DNA of 61,776 nt from CAZSHX01 sp964606895 (lineage in GTDB: Bacteria > Bacteroidota > Ignavibacteria > Kapaibacteriales > UBA2268): positions 1 to 61,776 of the forward strand of contig CAZSHX010000019.1 of the NCBI GenBank assembly GCA_964606895.1, read 5' to 3'. Positions 1 through 11,410 of this stretch are shown piece after piece. Below the pieces are notes generated by a model. The model was not told the origin of the DNA and made no database searches. It worked only from the letters and a program-made list of their open reading frames with translations. The translations under genes and the position numbers were made by a program. Position 1 is the stretch's first letter. Each line of letters starts with the position of its first letter.

Positions 1-1744
1 TACCTGTGCCGCCTGTTGCACTTACACTTGCTGAGCCGGTGCTTCCGTAACATGTCGCATGTGTTGGTGTTACACTGCTGATTACGATTGCTGTCGGCTG
101 GGTGATTGTTACACTTGCTGTCATCGGACCGCAGTTGTTTCCGTCACTTACACTTACTGTATATGTGCCTGCTGTTAAGCCTGTTCTCGGATTACTGCCC
201 GAACCTGTGCCTGACCATGTGTATGTTAATGTACCTGTGCCGCCTGTTGCACTTACACTTGCTGAGCCGGTGCTTCCGTAACATGTCGCATGTGTTGGTG
301 TTACACTGCTGATTACGATTGCTGTCGGCTGAGTAATAGTTACCGCCGTTATTCCTTGACATTGGTTTGCATCGGTTACGGTAACCGTATATGTTCCAGC
401 AGATAAAGTTGATCTATCTTCTGTTGTTATACCACCTGACCAGTTATAGCTATAAGGTGTAGAACCACCGGAAACTGTCAGATTTATAGCACCTGTATTA
501 ACACCATTACATGTTAGATCAGTTTTTGTTGTACTTAATACTACTGAAGGCGGAGCAATCAAAGTAGCCGTTTTAACTAATTTACAACCATTCCCATCTG
601 TTATGGTTACAGCATAATTTCCATCAAACAGATTTTCTATATTTTGAGTAGTTTGTCCGCCAGGACTCCATAAATATGTGTAATCGGTTGTACCCCCGGA
701 TACAGACAAATCAATTTTTCCGTTTGAATTACCAAAACATAATGGGTTAGTTGTTGACAAAGATGCGGTTAATACAAAAGGTTGGGTAATTGTTACACTT
801 CCTGTGAGAGTACAGGAATATGTATCAGTTGCAGTTACTGTATATGTACCCGGAATTAAACCGGTTGCTGTTTGTGTAGTTTGCTGAGGGTCTGTACTCC
901 ATTTATAAGCATAAGGGGTACCTCCGTTATTTAAATTTATTGTTCCAGTTCCATTGCCTAATCCATTACAACTTACATCTGTTTTAGTTGTGTTAGTAAA
1001 TGTAAAAGGAAAATGAGTATGAACAGCTTTAGGAACTGCATTTGTTCCATATACCGTATCGCTACTTGTCCTATTACCATAATAGGTTTTCATTGACCAA
1101 TAATAATCAGTATTATTTGACAACCCATCAATCATAAGTGATGTCGTCGTATCAACTTCTGCGGGTTCATACATATCAACTAATGAACTAAATCCGTTAT
1201 CTGTTGATACTCTTAGGTAAAATCCGTCTTTTCCATCAATAGGTTTCACCCAGGTTGCTGTAAACCAAGTAGGTCCAACTCCTGTACATGGATCAACATA
1301 TAGATTTGTTGGAGGTTCAGGTACTGTTTTTACATTTCTTGGATTTGTAAAATCTGTAGGTGCGTTGTATTCTAATGCTGAATTATATTCATATACTATT
1401 ACTTTATATGTTTTTCCTGCTGTCAGACCAGTTGCACTTGTTTTCCAGTTCGGATTGGCAAGATTTGCAATGACGGTTCCCATGTTAGCACCTGAACCGA
1501 TGGTGTTTCCAGCTATATAAGTTGAACCAGTCGTTGGTGTTGTTGGCGATACGGCAGTTGCCGCATCATATCGCACAACCAATCTGCCGTCACCGTTTCC
1601 TTTGGTAACACCGATCTTCATGCTCGTCTTGGTTACACTGCTGAAGATGATGTTGTATGCCGGCGACGGTGGTACTGAATACAACTCGCTCTGATACAGA
1701 CATACCGTAGCCAATATGGCTAAGTAGAAAAAAAGTCTTTTCAT
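1..1744 (-). CDS. SprB-repeat surface protein, N-terminal part (runs off left edge)
   Basis: The ATG is at 1742-1744 on the minus strand and the frame stays open to base 1, so the C-terminus lies outside the window. Residues 1 to about 25 form a signal peptide (MKRLFFYLAILATVCLYQSE). A fibronectin-like region of about 220 residues follows, then SprB-type repeats of about 75 residues, each with a TxCxG start, a GGT.PY.Y.WS core and a GTYTVTVTDxxxC end. Four complete repeats and part of a fifth are visible. SprB repeats are known from gliding-motility adhesins and other T9SS cargo of Bacteroidota. The N-terminal 250 residues resemble those of the neighbouring gene ending at 1949, so the two are tandem paralogs. 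Surface adhesion is inference; the repeat family is clear. Confidence 0.85.
   Translation of the reverse strand, partial: MKRLFFYLAILATVCLYQSELYSVPPSPAYNIIFSSVTKTSMKIGVTKGNGDGRLVVRYDAATAVSPTTPTTGSTYIAGNTIGSGANMGTVIANLANPNWKTSATGLTAGKTYKVIVYEYNSALEYNAPTDFTNPRNVKTVPEPPTNLYVDPCTGVGPTWFTATWVKPIDGKDGFYLRVSTDNGFSSLVDMYEPAEVDTTTSLMIDGLSNNTDYYWSMKTYYGNRTSSDTVYGTNAVPKAVHTHFPFTFTNTTKTDVSCNGLGNGTGTINLNNGGTPYAYKWSTDPQQTTQTATGLIPGTYTVTATDTYSCTLTGSVTITQPFVLTASLSTTNPLCFGNSNGKIDLSVSGGTTDYTYLWSPGGQTTQNIENLFDGNYAVTITDGNGCKLVKTATLIAPPSVVLSTTKTDLTCNGVNTGAINLTVSGGSTPYSYNWSGGITTEDRSTLSAGTYTVTVTDANQCQGITAVTITQPTAIVISSVTPTHATCYGSTGSASVSATGGTGTLTYTWSGTGSGSNPRTGLTAGTYTVSVSDGNNCGPMTASVTITQPTAIVISSVTPTHATCYGSTGSASVSATGGTG
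232..331. repeat. Perfect 100-bp direct repeat of bases 1-100
   Basis: Bases 232-331 are identical to bases 1-100, an offset of 231 bp or 77 codons. This is one SprB unit of the minus-strand adhesin gene, copied without a single substitution. The match may extend beyond the left edge. Such identity implies recent duplication or gene conversion and makes this region prone to assembly collapse. Confidence 0.9.
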
Positions 1745-1907
1745 TAAAATCTCCTAAAAAATAAATGATATTTCGATTACAATTCTTTTAAAACTAAGAA
1801 AAATAGTCATCTTAATTTTCATTAAAATACTATTTATAAAAAATCTACCTTTCACAAATCAACAATTAATTAATCTGTAAAAGATAATTCTTTTAAAAAA
1901 TCTATTT

Positions 1908-1945
1908 AAATAAAAGGCGGGATACGTATATCCCGCCTTTTTATT
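1908..1945 (-). terminator. Intrinsic terminator of the giant SprB-repeat gene
   Basis: A perfect 13-bp inverted repeat (1912-1924 and 1929-1941, core GGCGGGATA/TATCCCGCC) with a 4-base loop lies just after the minus-strand stop codon at 1949. T-rich tracts flank it on both strands, so it could work in both directions. Only the minus-strand gene ends here. Confidence 0.85.
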
Positions 1946-1948
1946 TCA

Positions 1949-4900
1949 TTATTTCACTACAAGGAAGATCATGATGGCGGTTTCGCCTCCTCCTGATACC
2001 TGCAAGAGATACGTTCCGGATGATAAATTAAACGGTATTTCTATCGGATGTTTACCTTCTGAGAACACTTGATTGCTGAATGCTGTTAGAACATTCTGAC
2101 CGATATCGTTTACAATACTTATTGTGTAAGCACTTTCGAACGGTACGTCGAGATCGAATTTTATCAAATCGGTTGACGGATTCGGTGAGAAATTGCTCAT
2201 TGTAAATGCACTTGTCTCTTTGTTTATATATCCGTCCGCTTGCGGGTCTTTCGCAAATGGAGTCTGGATTTGTTTGTAATTAGTTTCTCCTACTCCATAG
2301 CGACACCACAATGGCTGACAATCATCAATTATATTGAGAGAATTTGGAGTTGTTGGACTGCCTGTATAAGTCAGCACTTTAACATGATAAACCGTTCTCG
2401 CTGTTAAATTCTGGATAAAACATGACGTTGAATCACGATGATAAAATACTATCTTAGTATTTGAACCAATGTTCGGTGCCAAAGTAAATCTTTGATTAAA
2501 GGTATATGTTGAATTATCTACAGGCCAAGCCGCGAAATTCCCAGCAGGTGAGGCATTTTGCATCTTCATTATTACCATACTACTATAAGCAGGATCATTC
2601 TTTGTCCATGCAAAGTTCACATAAGTCGGTCTTAGTGTTGTATATCTTAATGATGTATTAAGTTGAGGATCTCCAACACCCGCAACACTACAAGGAGTGC
2701 TGATCACATGAGAAGAAGTTACAACGAAATTGCATAAGCCTGCATCGGTTACTGTAATTGAATATGTACCAGCTGGTTTTGCAGTTAAATTCATACTCGC
2801 AGTTGTGCCTGTGATAGTTGCACCGGAACCATTTGGTCCGGCCCAAGTATAATTATATGGAATATTACCGCCTGAAACTGTCATTAGTAATCTACCGTCA
2901 GAATATCCCCAACAGCTTGCATCTGTTGTAGTCGTATTTACCGTCAGAGCTGATAACGAACTGCTTGTTATAGTAAATGACATAGTTAAAGGTCCGCAAC
3001 TGTTTGCATCGGATACTGTAACAGTATAAGTAGTTCCGGCAGTACCTGCTCCGGCTAATCCTGTTCTCAGATTTGTTCCTGTACCGGTTCCAGACCAAGA
3101 GTAGCTGTATGGTGTTGTCCCACCAGTTACAGTAACAGAAATCTTACCGTCTGTTCCGTCGAAACAAGTATTATCAGTCTTACTTGATCCACTGATAGTC
3201 AATACAGATGGCTCAGTAATATTTACCGTTGTTGTGAAATCACCGCAGAAATTATCACTGACTGTGACTGTATATGTGCCGACAGTTAAGCCGGTTGCCG
3301 TTTGGGTTGTCTGAACAGGAGATGTACTCCATTCGTAGGTTAATGGAACTGTGCCACCGGTTGCTGAAACGCTTGCTGAGCCATTATTATAACCATTACA
3401 TGTTACATTTGTGGTACTAGTTCCGGTTATGACAATCTGAGGAGGTTCTGTTATTGTTACCGTAGTTATCGCAGATGGACAACCATTAGCATCACTTACG
3501 GTTACTGTCCAAGTTCCTGCAAGTAAGGATTTTGGATTGCCGGTGCCAGCACCATCTGACCATGAATATGTGTAAGACGGTGTACCACCTGTTACTGTTA
3601 TATCTGCTGTTCCGCTGGAACCGTAGCATGTTGCATTAGTTGTGCTTGTTCCGGTAATAGTGATCACACCCGGTTCAGTAATAACCACTGTTGCAGTTAC
3701 AGGTCCGCAACTGTGTGCATCATTAACGCTGACACTGTAAGTGCCTGCAAAAAGATTTGACCTGTCTTCAGTTGTTACCTGATCGCTCCATATATAAGTG
3801 TAAGGTGATGTTCCACCGCTTACTGTTACGTTGATTGAACCATTGCTGTATCCGTTACAAGTGACATTGGTATGTGCCGTACCTACCGTTAATAAAGCAG
3901 GTTCGCCAATAACAACACTTCCCGTAACAGGTCCGCAACTGTTTGCATCACTTACATTAACTGTGTAAGTACCTGCCGCTAATCCGGTCGCTGTTTGGGT
4001 TGTCTGAACAGGTGATGTACTCCATGAATAAGTTAATGTTCCAGTTCCACCACTCGCGTTCACTGTAGCTGTTCCATTACTGCTTCCGAAACACGATGCG
4101 TCGGTTCCGGTTGTTCCGGATATTACAATTGCACCCGGTTGGGTGATTGTTATTGAAGTTGTGAAATCGCCACAGAAATTATCACTAACAGTAACTGTAT
4201 ATGAGCCGGCAGTTAAACCTGTTGCTGTTTGAGTTGTCTGAACAGGAGATGTACTCCATTCATAAGTTAAAGGTACAGTACCTCCAATTGCGGTTACACT
4301 TGCCGAACCATCGTTACCACCGTTACATGTTACATTTGTGGTACTTGTTCCGGTGATAGAAATTTCAGCAGGTTGAGTAATTGTTACTGTCGTTATTGCC
4401 GCTGAGCAACTATATGCATCACTTACACTTACTGTATAGGTACCTGCAAGTAATGATCTCGGATTTCCTGAACCTTCGTCAGACCATGCATAGCTGTATG
4501 GAGGTGTTCCTCCGGTTGCAGTTATGCTGGCTGTGCCGCTTGCTCCATAGCATGTTGCATTGGTCGTACTCGTTCCGGTTATTGAAATTGTTGTTGGCTC
4601 GGTTATAACAACCGTAGCTGTTACCGGTCCGCATGTGTTAGCATCATTGACGCTGACCGTATAAGAACCAGCAATCAAACCTGTTCTTGTTGAACTTGTG
4701 TTTTGTCCATCAGACCATGCATAAGTCAATGGGGCTGTGCCGCCTCCGGCAGTTACATTTATTGCTCCCGTGCTTCCACCGTTACAAACTACATCAGTTT
4801 GGGTTGTGCTTAATGTTATAGCACTCGGCTGAGTGATTATTACACTTGCAGTTACAGGTCCGCAACTGTTTGCATCATTGACAGTTACAGTGTATGTACC

Positions 4901-7900
4901 TGCGGCTAATGTTTTTGGATTTCCGGTGCCACCGCTTGACCATGCATAAGTTAATGTTCCTGTCCCACCGCTTGCATTGACTGTTGCAGAACCGTTCCCG
5001 CCATTACACGTTACATTCGTTGGTACTACACTGCTTATTACAATTTGATCAGGCTGTGTGATGATAACACTCGCAGTTATCGGTCCGCAACTGTTTGCAT
5101 CATTGACGGTTACGGTGTATGTGCCTGCATATAATGATGTTCTTGTACTTGTGGATGGACCATCTGCCCATGCATAAGTCAAAGTACCTGTACCACCGGT
5201 TGCAATTATATTTATTTCACCTGTATTCACTCCATAACAAGTTAAATCTGTTTTTGTTGGAGTCGTAATGACAATTTGATCAGGTTGGGTTATCGTTACA
5301 CTTGCCGTAACAGGTCCGCAACCCTTGTCGTCATTAACTGTGACGGTATAAATACCCGCTGTTAGGTTGCTGATTGTATTACTTCCACTTTCGCCATTTG
5401 ACCAAACATATGTGTATCCCGAGATTCCCATTGGGGAATTTCCGCCTCTTGCCGCTTTTTGCGGTTCTGAGCCTCCTGTTACTGTAACAGTGGCTGAGCC
5501 GTCACTGCCTCCATAGCAGGAAACAGCTGTTCCGGTTGGATTGGTTATAGTAAGCACATCCGGCTGATTTATAGTTATGCTTGTTGTTGCATATTGATTA
5601 GAACATGTCCCATAGGAAACCGTTACATTATAGGTACCGGCAGTTAAGCCTGTCAGATTATAACCTGTAGGTCCGCTTGGCGACCAAGTATATGTATACA
5701 TATCCGGAGTAAACGGTTCTTCTTCGGGATAATATTCTCCTCCGGAAGCACTGATGAGGATTGCTCCGTTCGAGTAGCCATAGCAAGTAACATCTGTCGT
5801 ACCGGTTACGCTTACGCTTACGGCACTTGGTTCAATAATTGTCACACTTGTTATAATGTATGCACTGCAAGCATCCGTAACTGTAACATTGTATATACCG
5901 GCAGTTAAGTCTTTAGGATTATTATCCGTTGGACCGCTGGGCGACCATGCATATTCATACGGTGGTGTGCCATCCTGAGGTTCTATAAGAGCTGAACCGT
6001 CCGTTCCGCCGGGACAATTTACATTTTCCCAACCAACATTTTCAAAGCTTAAAGATATGGGTTCTGTAATAATTATAGGATTTGCAAATGATGCAGTTCC
6101 GCATGAATTTGCATCATTTACGGTAACCTGGTAGCTACCTGCAGGTAAATTTGCTCTTGGGTTGGTAGTACCACCATCTGACCATATATAAGTATAGGAT
6201 CCGGATCCTCCGGTAACATCAAATGAAATACTGCCTGTACTCGCTCCGTTGCATACGACATCTGTTGAACTCTCATTGCTGATGGCTAAAACATCAGGTT
6301 GAGTGATTGTTACTGTCGTTATTGCCGCAGGACAGCTGTTAGCATCACTTACACTTACTGTATATGTGCCGGCAAGTAATGATTTTGGATTGCCTGTGCC
6401 TTGACCATCTGACCAAGCATAGCTGTAAGGTGTAGTTCCGCCTGTTACACTAACGTCAACAGTACCGCTGGAACCATTGCAAAGTGCATCGGTTATGGTT
6501 GTGCCGGTTATTGCAATTGTACTTGGCTCAGCAATCGTAACTGTTGCCGTTACAGGACCGCAACTGTTAGCATCACTTACGCTAACTGCGTAGGTTCCGG
6601 CTATTCCCGTTTTACTCGAATTTGTTCCGCCACCTGTCCATAAATATGTTAATGGGGCTGTGCCGCCNNNNNNNNNNNNNNNNNNNNNNNNNNNNNNNNN
6701 NNNNNNNNNNNNNNNNNNNNNNNNNNNNNNNNNNNNNNNNNNNNNNNNNNNNNNNNNNNNNNNNNNNACCTGTACTATTGATTACAATTGCACTTGGCTC
6801 TGTTATCGTGACACTCGCTGTTACCGGTCCGCATCCGTTTGCATCACTTACACTTACTGTGTAGCTACCCGCTATTCCGGTTGTACTCGAATTTGTTCCG
6901 CCACCTGTCCATAAATATGTTAATGGGGCTGTGCCGCCGCTTGCACTTACACTTACTGTACCTGTGCCGCCAAAGCATCTTACATCTGTTTTACCTGTAC
7001 TATTGATTACAATTGCACTTGGCTCTGTTATCGTGACACTCGCTGTTTTACTGCATGTGTTGTCATCTGTTACCGTTACTGTATATGTACCTGCTGTGAA
7101 GCTTGCTGTTGAATTTGTTCCGCCGCTGTTCGACCATAAATATGTATATGGTGAAGTTCCGCCGCTTGCTAAGACTCCGGCAGTTCCGTTTCCACCGTTA
7201 CACAATGGATCTGTATTCGATGGTGTTAACGTTAGTAAGTCCGGTTCTGCGATTGTTACACTTGTTATGGCCGAGGTGCAAGTGTTTGCATCGGTAACTG
7301 TAACAGTATAAGTACCGGCTCCTAAGCCAGATAAATCTTCTGTGGTTGCATTATTTGACCATAAATAAGTGTATGGTGCTGTACCGCCGGAAACAGTTAA
7401 ATCAATTTCCCCTGTACTGCTACCGTTGCAAAGCACATCTGTTTTGGTTGTGCCGTCAATTTGCAAAGTTGAATTAGGCTGGGTTATTAGGAAACTTGAT
7501 ACTTTTGTACAACTATTAGCATCTGTGACGGTTACTGTATAATTAGCCGCAACTAATCCGGATAAATCCTGAGTGGTTGCACCACCGGGACTCCATAAAT
7601 AAGTATAAGGCGAAGTTCCACCGTTTACAGTCAAATCTATCGCTCCTGTTGAATTTCCTCTACATAATACGTGAGTCCGTGTTGCATTTGTAAATATTTG
7701 AGAAGAAACTGTAATCACAACCGGAATTCTTGGCTGGCTTTCAAGTCCGGTTGTATTATGAATAGTTGAAACGTAAACTGTCGTGCCGGATTGTAGAGCT
7801 CCGGTAGTATAAGATGTACCGGGACCGCTTAACAAATTGCCTGAGGTTAGAGCATCATAAAATTTAAACTGATGTTGACCTGCGGCACCTCCAATAACGG

Positions 7901-8741
7901 CAGGGCCTGTTGGAGTTAAAGTTGATGTTGAATTATAACAAATAGTCCTGTCAGAAAGTCCTGTAGGTTGCGAAGGACGAGTGGTTATAGCAGTGGGGCT
8001 ACCCCAGGTAACATAACCGCTATATCTGATTCCATAAAATGACCTAATTTTCCAATAATAATCAGTATTGGGAGACAAGTCCTCGATTAAAAGTTCATTA
8101 GCTATGTCGGACATTGGATCGGGACCTGCTTCAATCGGATTGTAACCGGAAACCAAAGAAGAGAATCCGGAATTAGTAGCAATTAATAATTCATATCCAT
8201 CTATATTTCCCGAAGGTATATCCCATTCGGTAAGAAAGTTAGTATCATAAATATTTGCTAAACTTACATTTAGATTAGCAGGGTCGCCGGGAATCGTAAC
8301 CGTAGTACGGGGATTATTAGAACGAGTAGTTAACAAATATTCGGGTGAACCGGGAGTGTTGTACTCAAATACTCTAACGGTATATGTTGTTCCACCGGCT
8401 AAACCGGAGACGTCAACGGTTCTGCTTGAACCATTATAAACGACATAGCCATCTGCATTACCTCCAGTGTTGAATTCAGTTCCGGAAGTACCATAAATAG
8501 AATTAGCTGTGTAAGACGTACCTCCAATTGGTTCATCCAAAGTTGTACCAGAAGCCGTCGGATAAACGACAATTATTCTGTTAGTTCCATTGCCTCGCGT
8601 ACACGTGATACGCATGGTTGCCGAAGTAACCAACGAAAAAGCAATATTATAGGCTTGTGTCGTTGGAGTGGAAGCCGATAGGTCCACTTGCGACAAGCAC
8701 AATAATAATACAATGAGTGAAAAAAGTATTTTTTTCATCAA
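1949..8741 (-). CDS. Giant SprB-repeat T9SS-secreted surface protein (contains scaffold gap)
   Basis: This is one gene of at least about 2,250 residues. It starts at 8741 with a signal peptide (MMKKILFSLIVLLLCLSQ), followed by a fibronectin-like region to about residue 350. About 21 SprB repeats of about 75 residues come next, then a domain with a further fibronectin-like strand pattern, and a C-terminal T9SS sorting domain (FSPNPSTDLIKFDLD ... GTYLLQVSGGG). The 100-N gap at 6668-6767 shifts the frame by one and makes the gene look like two. I read 5846-6667 in the downstream frame and found no stop, and both gap edges fall on codon boundaries. A gap of 54 bp, predicted from the flanking repeat, restores one frame. 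Likely a cell-surface adhesin; the role is inferred from the family. The paralog lies directly downstream. Confidence 0.85.
6668..6767. other. Scaffold gap of 100 N inside a repeat
   Basis: Exactly 100 N separate two nearly identical repeat copies. The sequence left of the gap (6617-6667) matches 6888-6938, and the sequence right of it (from 6768) matches from 6993. By that alignment the missing piece is 54 bp, or 54 bp plus whole repeat units of 225 bp. The value 100 is a placeholder, not a measured length. Confidence 0.9.
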
Positions 8742-9182
8742 AAATCTCCAAAAAATTGGGTAAATATATTTAAAATTAAATTATATACAATCAAATAACA
8801 AATAAAAATTATTCGGTTTTTCGCAAAACCGAATCAGAACATCCGAAAATTAGACAAATTAGTTCGTTTTTCCAAACAAACTACGAAAATTAACTAAAAA
8901 TTCATAAGTAATTCACAATGGAAATATGATATAAACATATCTCAATCCCTTATTTCGACATATTTTCCAAAAACTTGATACTTTAGTGAAAAAAAAATAT
9001 TTTTTTTTGATTTCTATGAAAAATTGTTAAATATTAACATAGATAAAAAACATCCGTAAAAGAATCATTTAACAAATATACTATGTCATAAAAAAAATAA
9101 TTTTTCTTATTATCCACTTTCAGTAAATTGTAAAAAAATAATATTTAAAAACAAAATATTCATGAAAGTATAAGCAAACATT
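8742..9182. other. Divergent intergenic region with two hairpins
   Basis: This 441-bp AT-rich stretch lies between the divergent SprB-repeat and LolD-like genes. It holds a perfect 10-bp hairpin at 8811-8834 (ATTCGGTTTT, loop TCGC) and a second with one mismatch at 8860-8883 (TAGTTCGTTT, loop TTCC). Both loops start with TC or TT and sit in equivalent positions, so they may be related elements in the leader of the adhesin gene. An A8/T10 tract lies near 8989-9008. I see no convincing open frame or promoter. Confidence 0.5.
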
Positions 9183-9890
9183 ATGCCAAACAATAGTATT
9201 CTAAAGACAGAAAACATTTATAAATCTTATGCAAATAAGGCGAATAAAAGAACTGATGTGTTGAAAGGTATCAGCCTTAATTTCACAAAAGGTGATTATT
9301 ATGCCTTGATGGGACCTTCGGGAGCCGGGAAAAGCACTTTGCTTAATTTGCTCGGTTGCCTTGATAATGCTGACTCAGGGGAAATAGTCTATTCCGATGG
9401 GACAAATGAGATTGACTATTTGAAAATGACAAAAACGGAAAAAGCAACCTTCAGGAACCAAAAAATCGGTTTTGTGTTTCAATTTCATCATCTCCTGCCT
9501 GAGTTTACTGCATTGGAAAATGTGATGATGCCTGCTTTGATTGCAGGATTAAAGTATAAAGCGGCAAAAAAGAAAGCCGAGGAACTTCTCAGGATTGTTG
9601 ATGTTGATATTCGAAGCGACCACAAACCGATGGAACTTTCAGGAGGCGAACAGCAGAGAATAGCGATTGCAAGAGCCATCATTAATAGTCCTGACATTAT
9701 TCTTGCCGACGAACCGACAGGAAATCTGGATTATGAAAATTCAAAAAAGGTTTTGGAATTGCTTTTGGAATTGAAAAATAATTTGAAGCTCACGTTGATA
9801 ATTGCAACTCACAGCAATGAGATTGCAAGTTCATCGGACAGAATAATAAATCTGAGAGACGGAAAACTTTTCGAATCAAATAATGGCTAA
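9183..9890 (+). CDS. LolD/FtsE-like ABC transporter ATP-binding protein
   Basis: A 235-residue ABC ATPase of the MacB/LolD/FtsE subfamily. Visible motifs are Walker A GPSGAGKST (44-52), the Q-loop in FVFQFHHLLPEFT, signature LSGGEQQR (about 154-161), Walker B IILADEPTGNLD and the switch His in ATHS. The LLPEFTALENVMMPALIAG stretch is typical of LolD, which powers release of lipoproteins from the inner membrane to LolA. No LolC/E permease is in the window, so the partner is encoded elsewhere and a MacB- or FtsE-type role cannot be excluded. It ends 5 bp from the stop of the convergent flippase gene. Confidence 0.8.
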   Translation: MPNNSILKTENIYKSYANKANKRTDVLKGISLNFTKGDYYALMGPSGAGKSTLLNLLGCLDNADSGEIVYSDGTNEIDYLKMTKTEKATFRNQKIGFVFQFHHLLPEFTALENVMMPALIAGLKYKAAKKKAEELLRIVDVDIRSDHKPMELSGGEQQRIAIARAIINSPDIILADEPTGNLDYENSKKVLELLLELKNNLKLTLIIATHSNEIASSSDRIINLRDGKLFESNNG

Positions 9891-9895
9891 TATTG

Positions 9896-11368
9896 TCATT
9901 TTTGCTTGGCACCGGAAAAAAGCAAGCGAATCCTTTTGATTTCATTCAGGCTAAATACTTTGAAAATATAGAGTAGAATGAAAAATGAAATTAAACCAAA
10001 AGTGTTGACGATGAATCTATTGGTTAAAGATAAATTCTGATTAATGAAAATGATAGCAGAATACAGAGAAAGAGTTATTATCCATATTTTAATTAATCTA
10101 AACCATTCATATTGAATTGGATAGACACGCATTGAAAAGACATATATGACAACAGCACTTATAAAATATGATAGAAAAGTCGCCCAAGCCGCACCCCAAT
10201 AACCGAAAATTGGAATTGCAATAAAGTTTATGGCTATATTAGCGATAGCACCTATTCCGACGGCATAAGGAAGATATTTTGTTTTTTTCTCGATATGAAA
10301 TCCGGCGGCAAAATTATTAAACATTCCATTAAAATAATATCCTCCAAGAATGAGAGGAATAATCCCCATGCCTGACCAATAAACAGGATTGATAAATCTA
10401 CCACCAACAAAAGGCATTCGAACGATAAATTCCATATATAATGAAGTACCAAGGAAAAATACTCCGCAAATAACGGTGAAGTAACTTAATATCCGTGCAA
10501 ACAAAACTTTTGCATCTTCATCTTTGTAATGACTCAGATAAAAGGGTTTCCATGCATATTCAAAAACGGCAACCAATAGCATCATTGGAATACCAAGCCG
10601 ATAGTTCACGCTATACATTCCAACCTCCTGAGAAGTTGTCAATGCTTTAAGAATTGGACGGTCTGCTACTTGCAGAACCATTCCCGACAGCATTGCCGGA
10701 ACTGTCGGAAGACCGAATTTCAACATGCTTTTATACAGCAATTTATCAAATTTGAAAATGTAGTTTCTGAAAATCTCGGGGAAGAACAGAAAAACTCCGA
10801 TAATATTCGCAATAACCTGAGCGGCAAGAGCACCCTTTGCCCCAAATTTAAAAATAACAATAAACAAAACGTTTAGTGCAACTGAAATCAGGATTAGAAC
10901 AAATCTGATGGTTGAAAATTTTCTTGCATTTCTTCTCATCCTTAGCAATGAATAGGGAATAGTCATCAAAGAATCAAGAAAAGGTATTGAGACGGCGAGA
11001 ATTATCAGCATACTTCCTGCAGAGTTATCTGTTATTGAAAATGAGATTGGCTTTGAAAAAATTATTATCAAACCGCTAATCCAAAAGCCCAGTACGGCAA
11101 TTCCGGTATAAGAATGAGAAAATACTTTCCTGTTGTTTTCATCATCACCTTCTTTGTAAAATCTGAAGTATGCAGAATCCATTCCGAAAGAATACAAGAT
11201 ATTCAAAAAAGCAATAATGGAAAAGAGATAAGTTATATCCCCCACTTCCTTTACCGATAAATAATTAGTATATAAGGGAGTAAGTAAAAAAGTTACGAAT
11301 CTTCCAACGATAGTGAAAACTCCGTAAATCATTGTATCCGATGCTAAAGACTTTATTCTGCTCTTCAT
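9896..11368 (-). CDS. Polysaccharide flippase (Wzx/MATE-like)
   Basis: A 490-residue polytopic membrane protein with about 12 to 14 hydrophobic segments and few charged residues outside the loops. The N-terminus (LASDTMIYGVFTIVGRFVTF, then LLTPLYTNYLS) is typical of the polysaccharide biosynthesis/O-antigen flippase family. These proteins move lipid-linked oligosaccharides across the inner membrane, for example for O-antigen or capsule. No glycosyltransferases are adjacent, so the polysaccharide is unknown. A TATTTTTGTAAC element on the minus strand 27 bp upstream of the ATG is a likely promoter. Confidence 0.8.
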   Translation of the reverse strand: MKSRIKSLASDTMIYGVFTIVGRFVTFLLTPLYTNYLSVKEVGDITYLFSIIAFLNILYSFGMDSAYFRFYKEGDDENNRKVFSHSYTGIAVLGFWISGLIIIFSKPISFSITDNSAGSMLIILAVSIPFLDSLMTIPYSLLRMRRNARKFSTIRFVLILISVALNVLFIVIFKFGAKGALAAQVIANIIGVFLFFPEIFRNYIFKFDKLLYKSMLKFGLPTVPAMLSGMVLQVADRPILKALTTSQEVGMYSVNYRLGIPMMLLVAVFEYAWKPFYLSHYKDEDAKVLFARILSYFTVICGVFFLGTSLYMEFIVRMPFVGGRFINPVYWSGMGIIPLILGGYYFNGMFNNFAAGFHIEKKTKYLPYAVGIGAIANIAINFIAIPIFGYWGAAWATFLSYFISAVVIYVFSMRVYPIQYEWFRLIKIWIITLSLYSAIIFINQNLSLTNRFIVNTFGLISFFILLYIFKVFSLNEIKRIRLLFSGAKQK

Positions 11369-11392
11369 TTTTATAAATTATCTTTTCAAAGT

Positions 11393-11402
11393 TACAAAAA
11401 TA
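11393..11402 (-). promoter_or_regulatory. Putative -7 element of the flippase gene
   Basis: The minus strand reads TATTTTTGTA here, matching the TAnnTTTG -7 element of Bacteroidota-type sigma factors, about 25 bp before the ATG. No clear -33 TTG is seen at the right distance. Confidence 0.4.
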
Positions 11403-11410
11403 AGAAAGCC

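Noticed and set aside
6931..7311. A 126-codon open frame on the plus strand within the adhesin gene
   Set aside because: It mirrors the Val/Thr-rich repeat coding on the minus strand. The same shadow recurs in other repeat units and has no start signal.
1..8741. Regularly spaced repeats that might suggest a CRISPR array
   Set aside because: The units are 225 to 231 bp, diverge, and are continuous coding sequence with an SprB pattern; there are no short identical repeats with spacers.
8989..9008. A8-TA-T10 tract as a terminator for the adhesin or LolD-like gene
   Set aside because: It lies between divergent gene starts, where no transcript should end, and has no GC stem.
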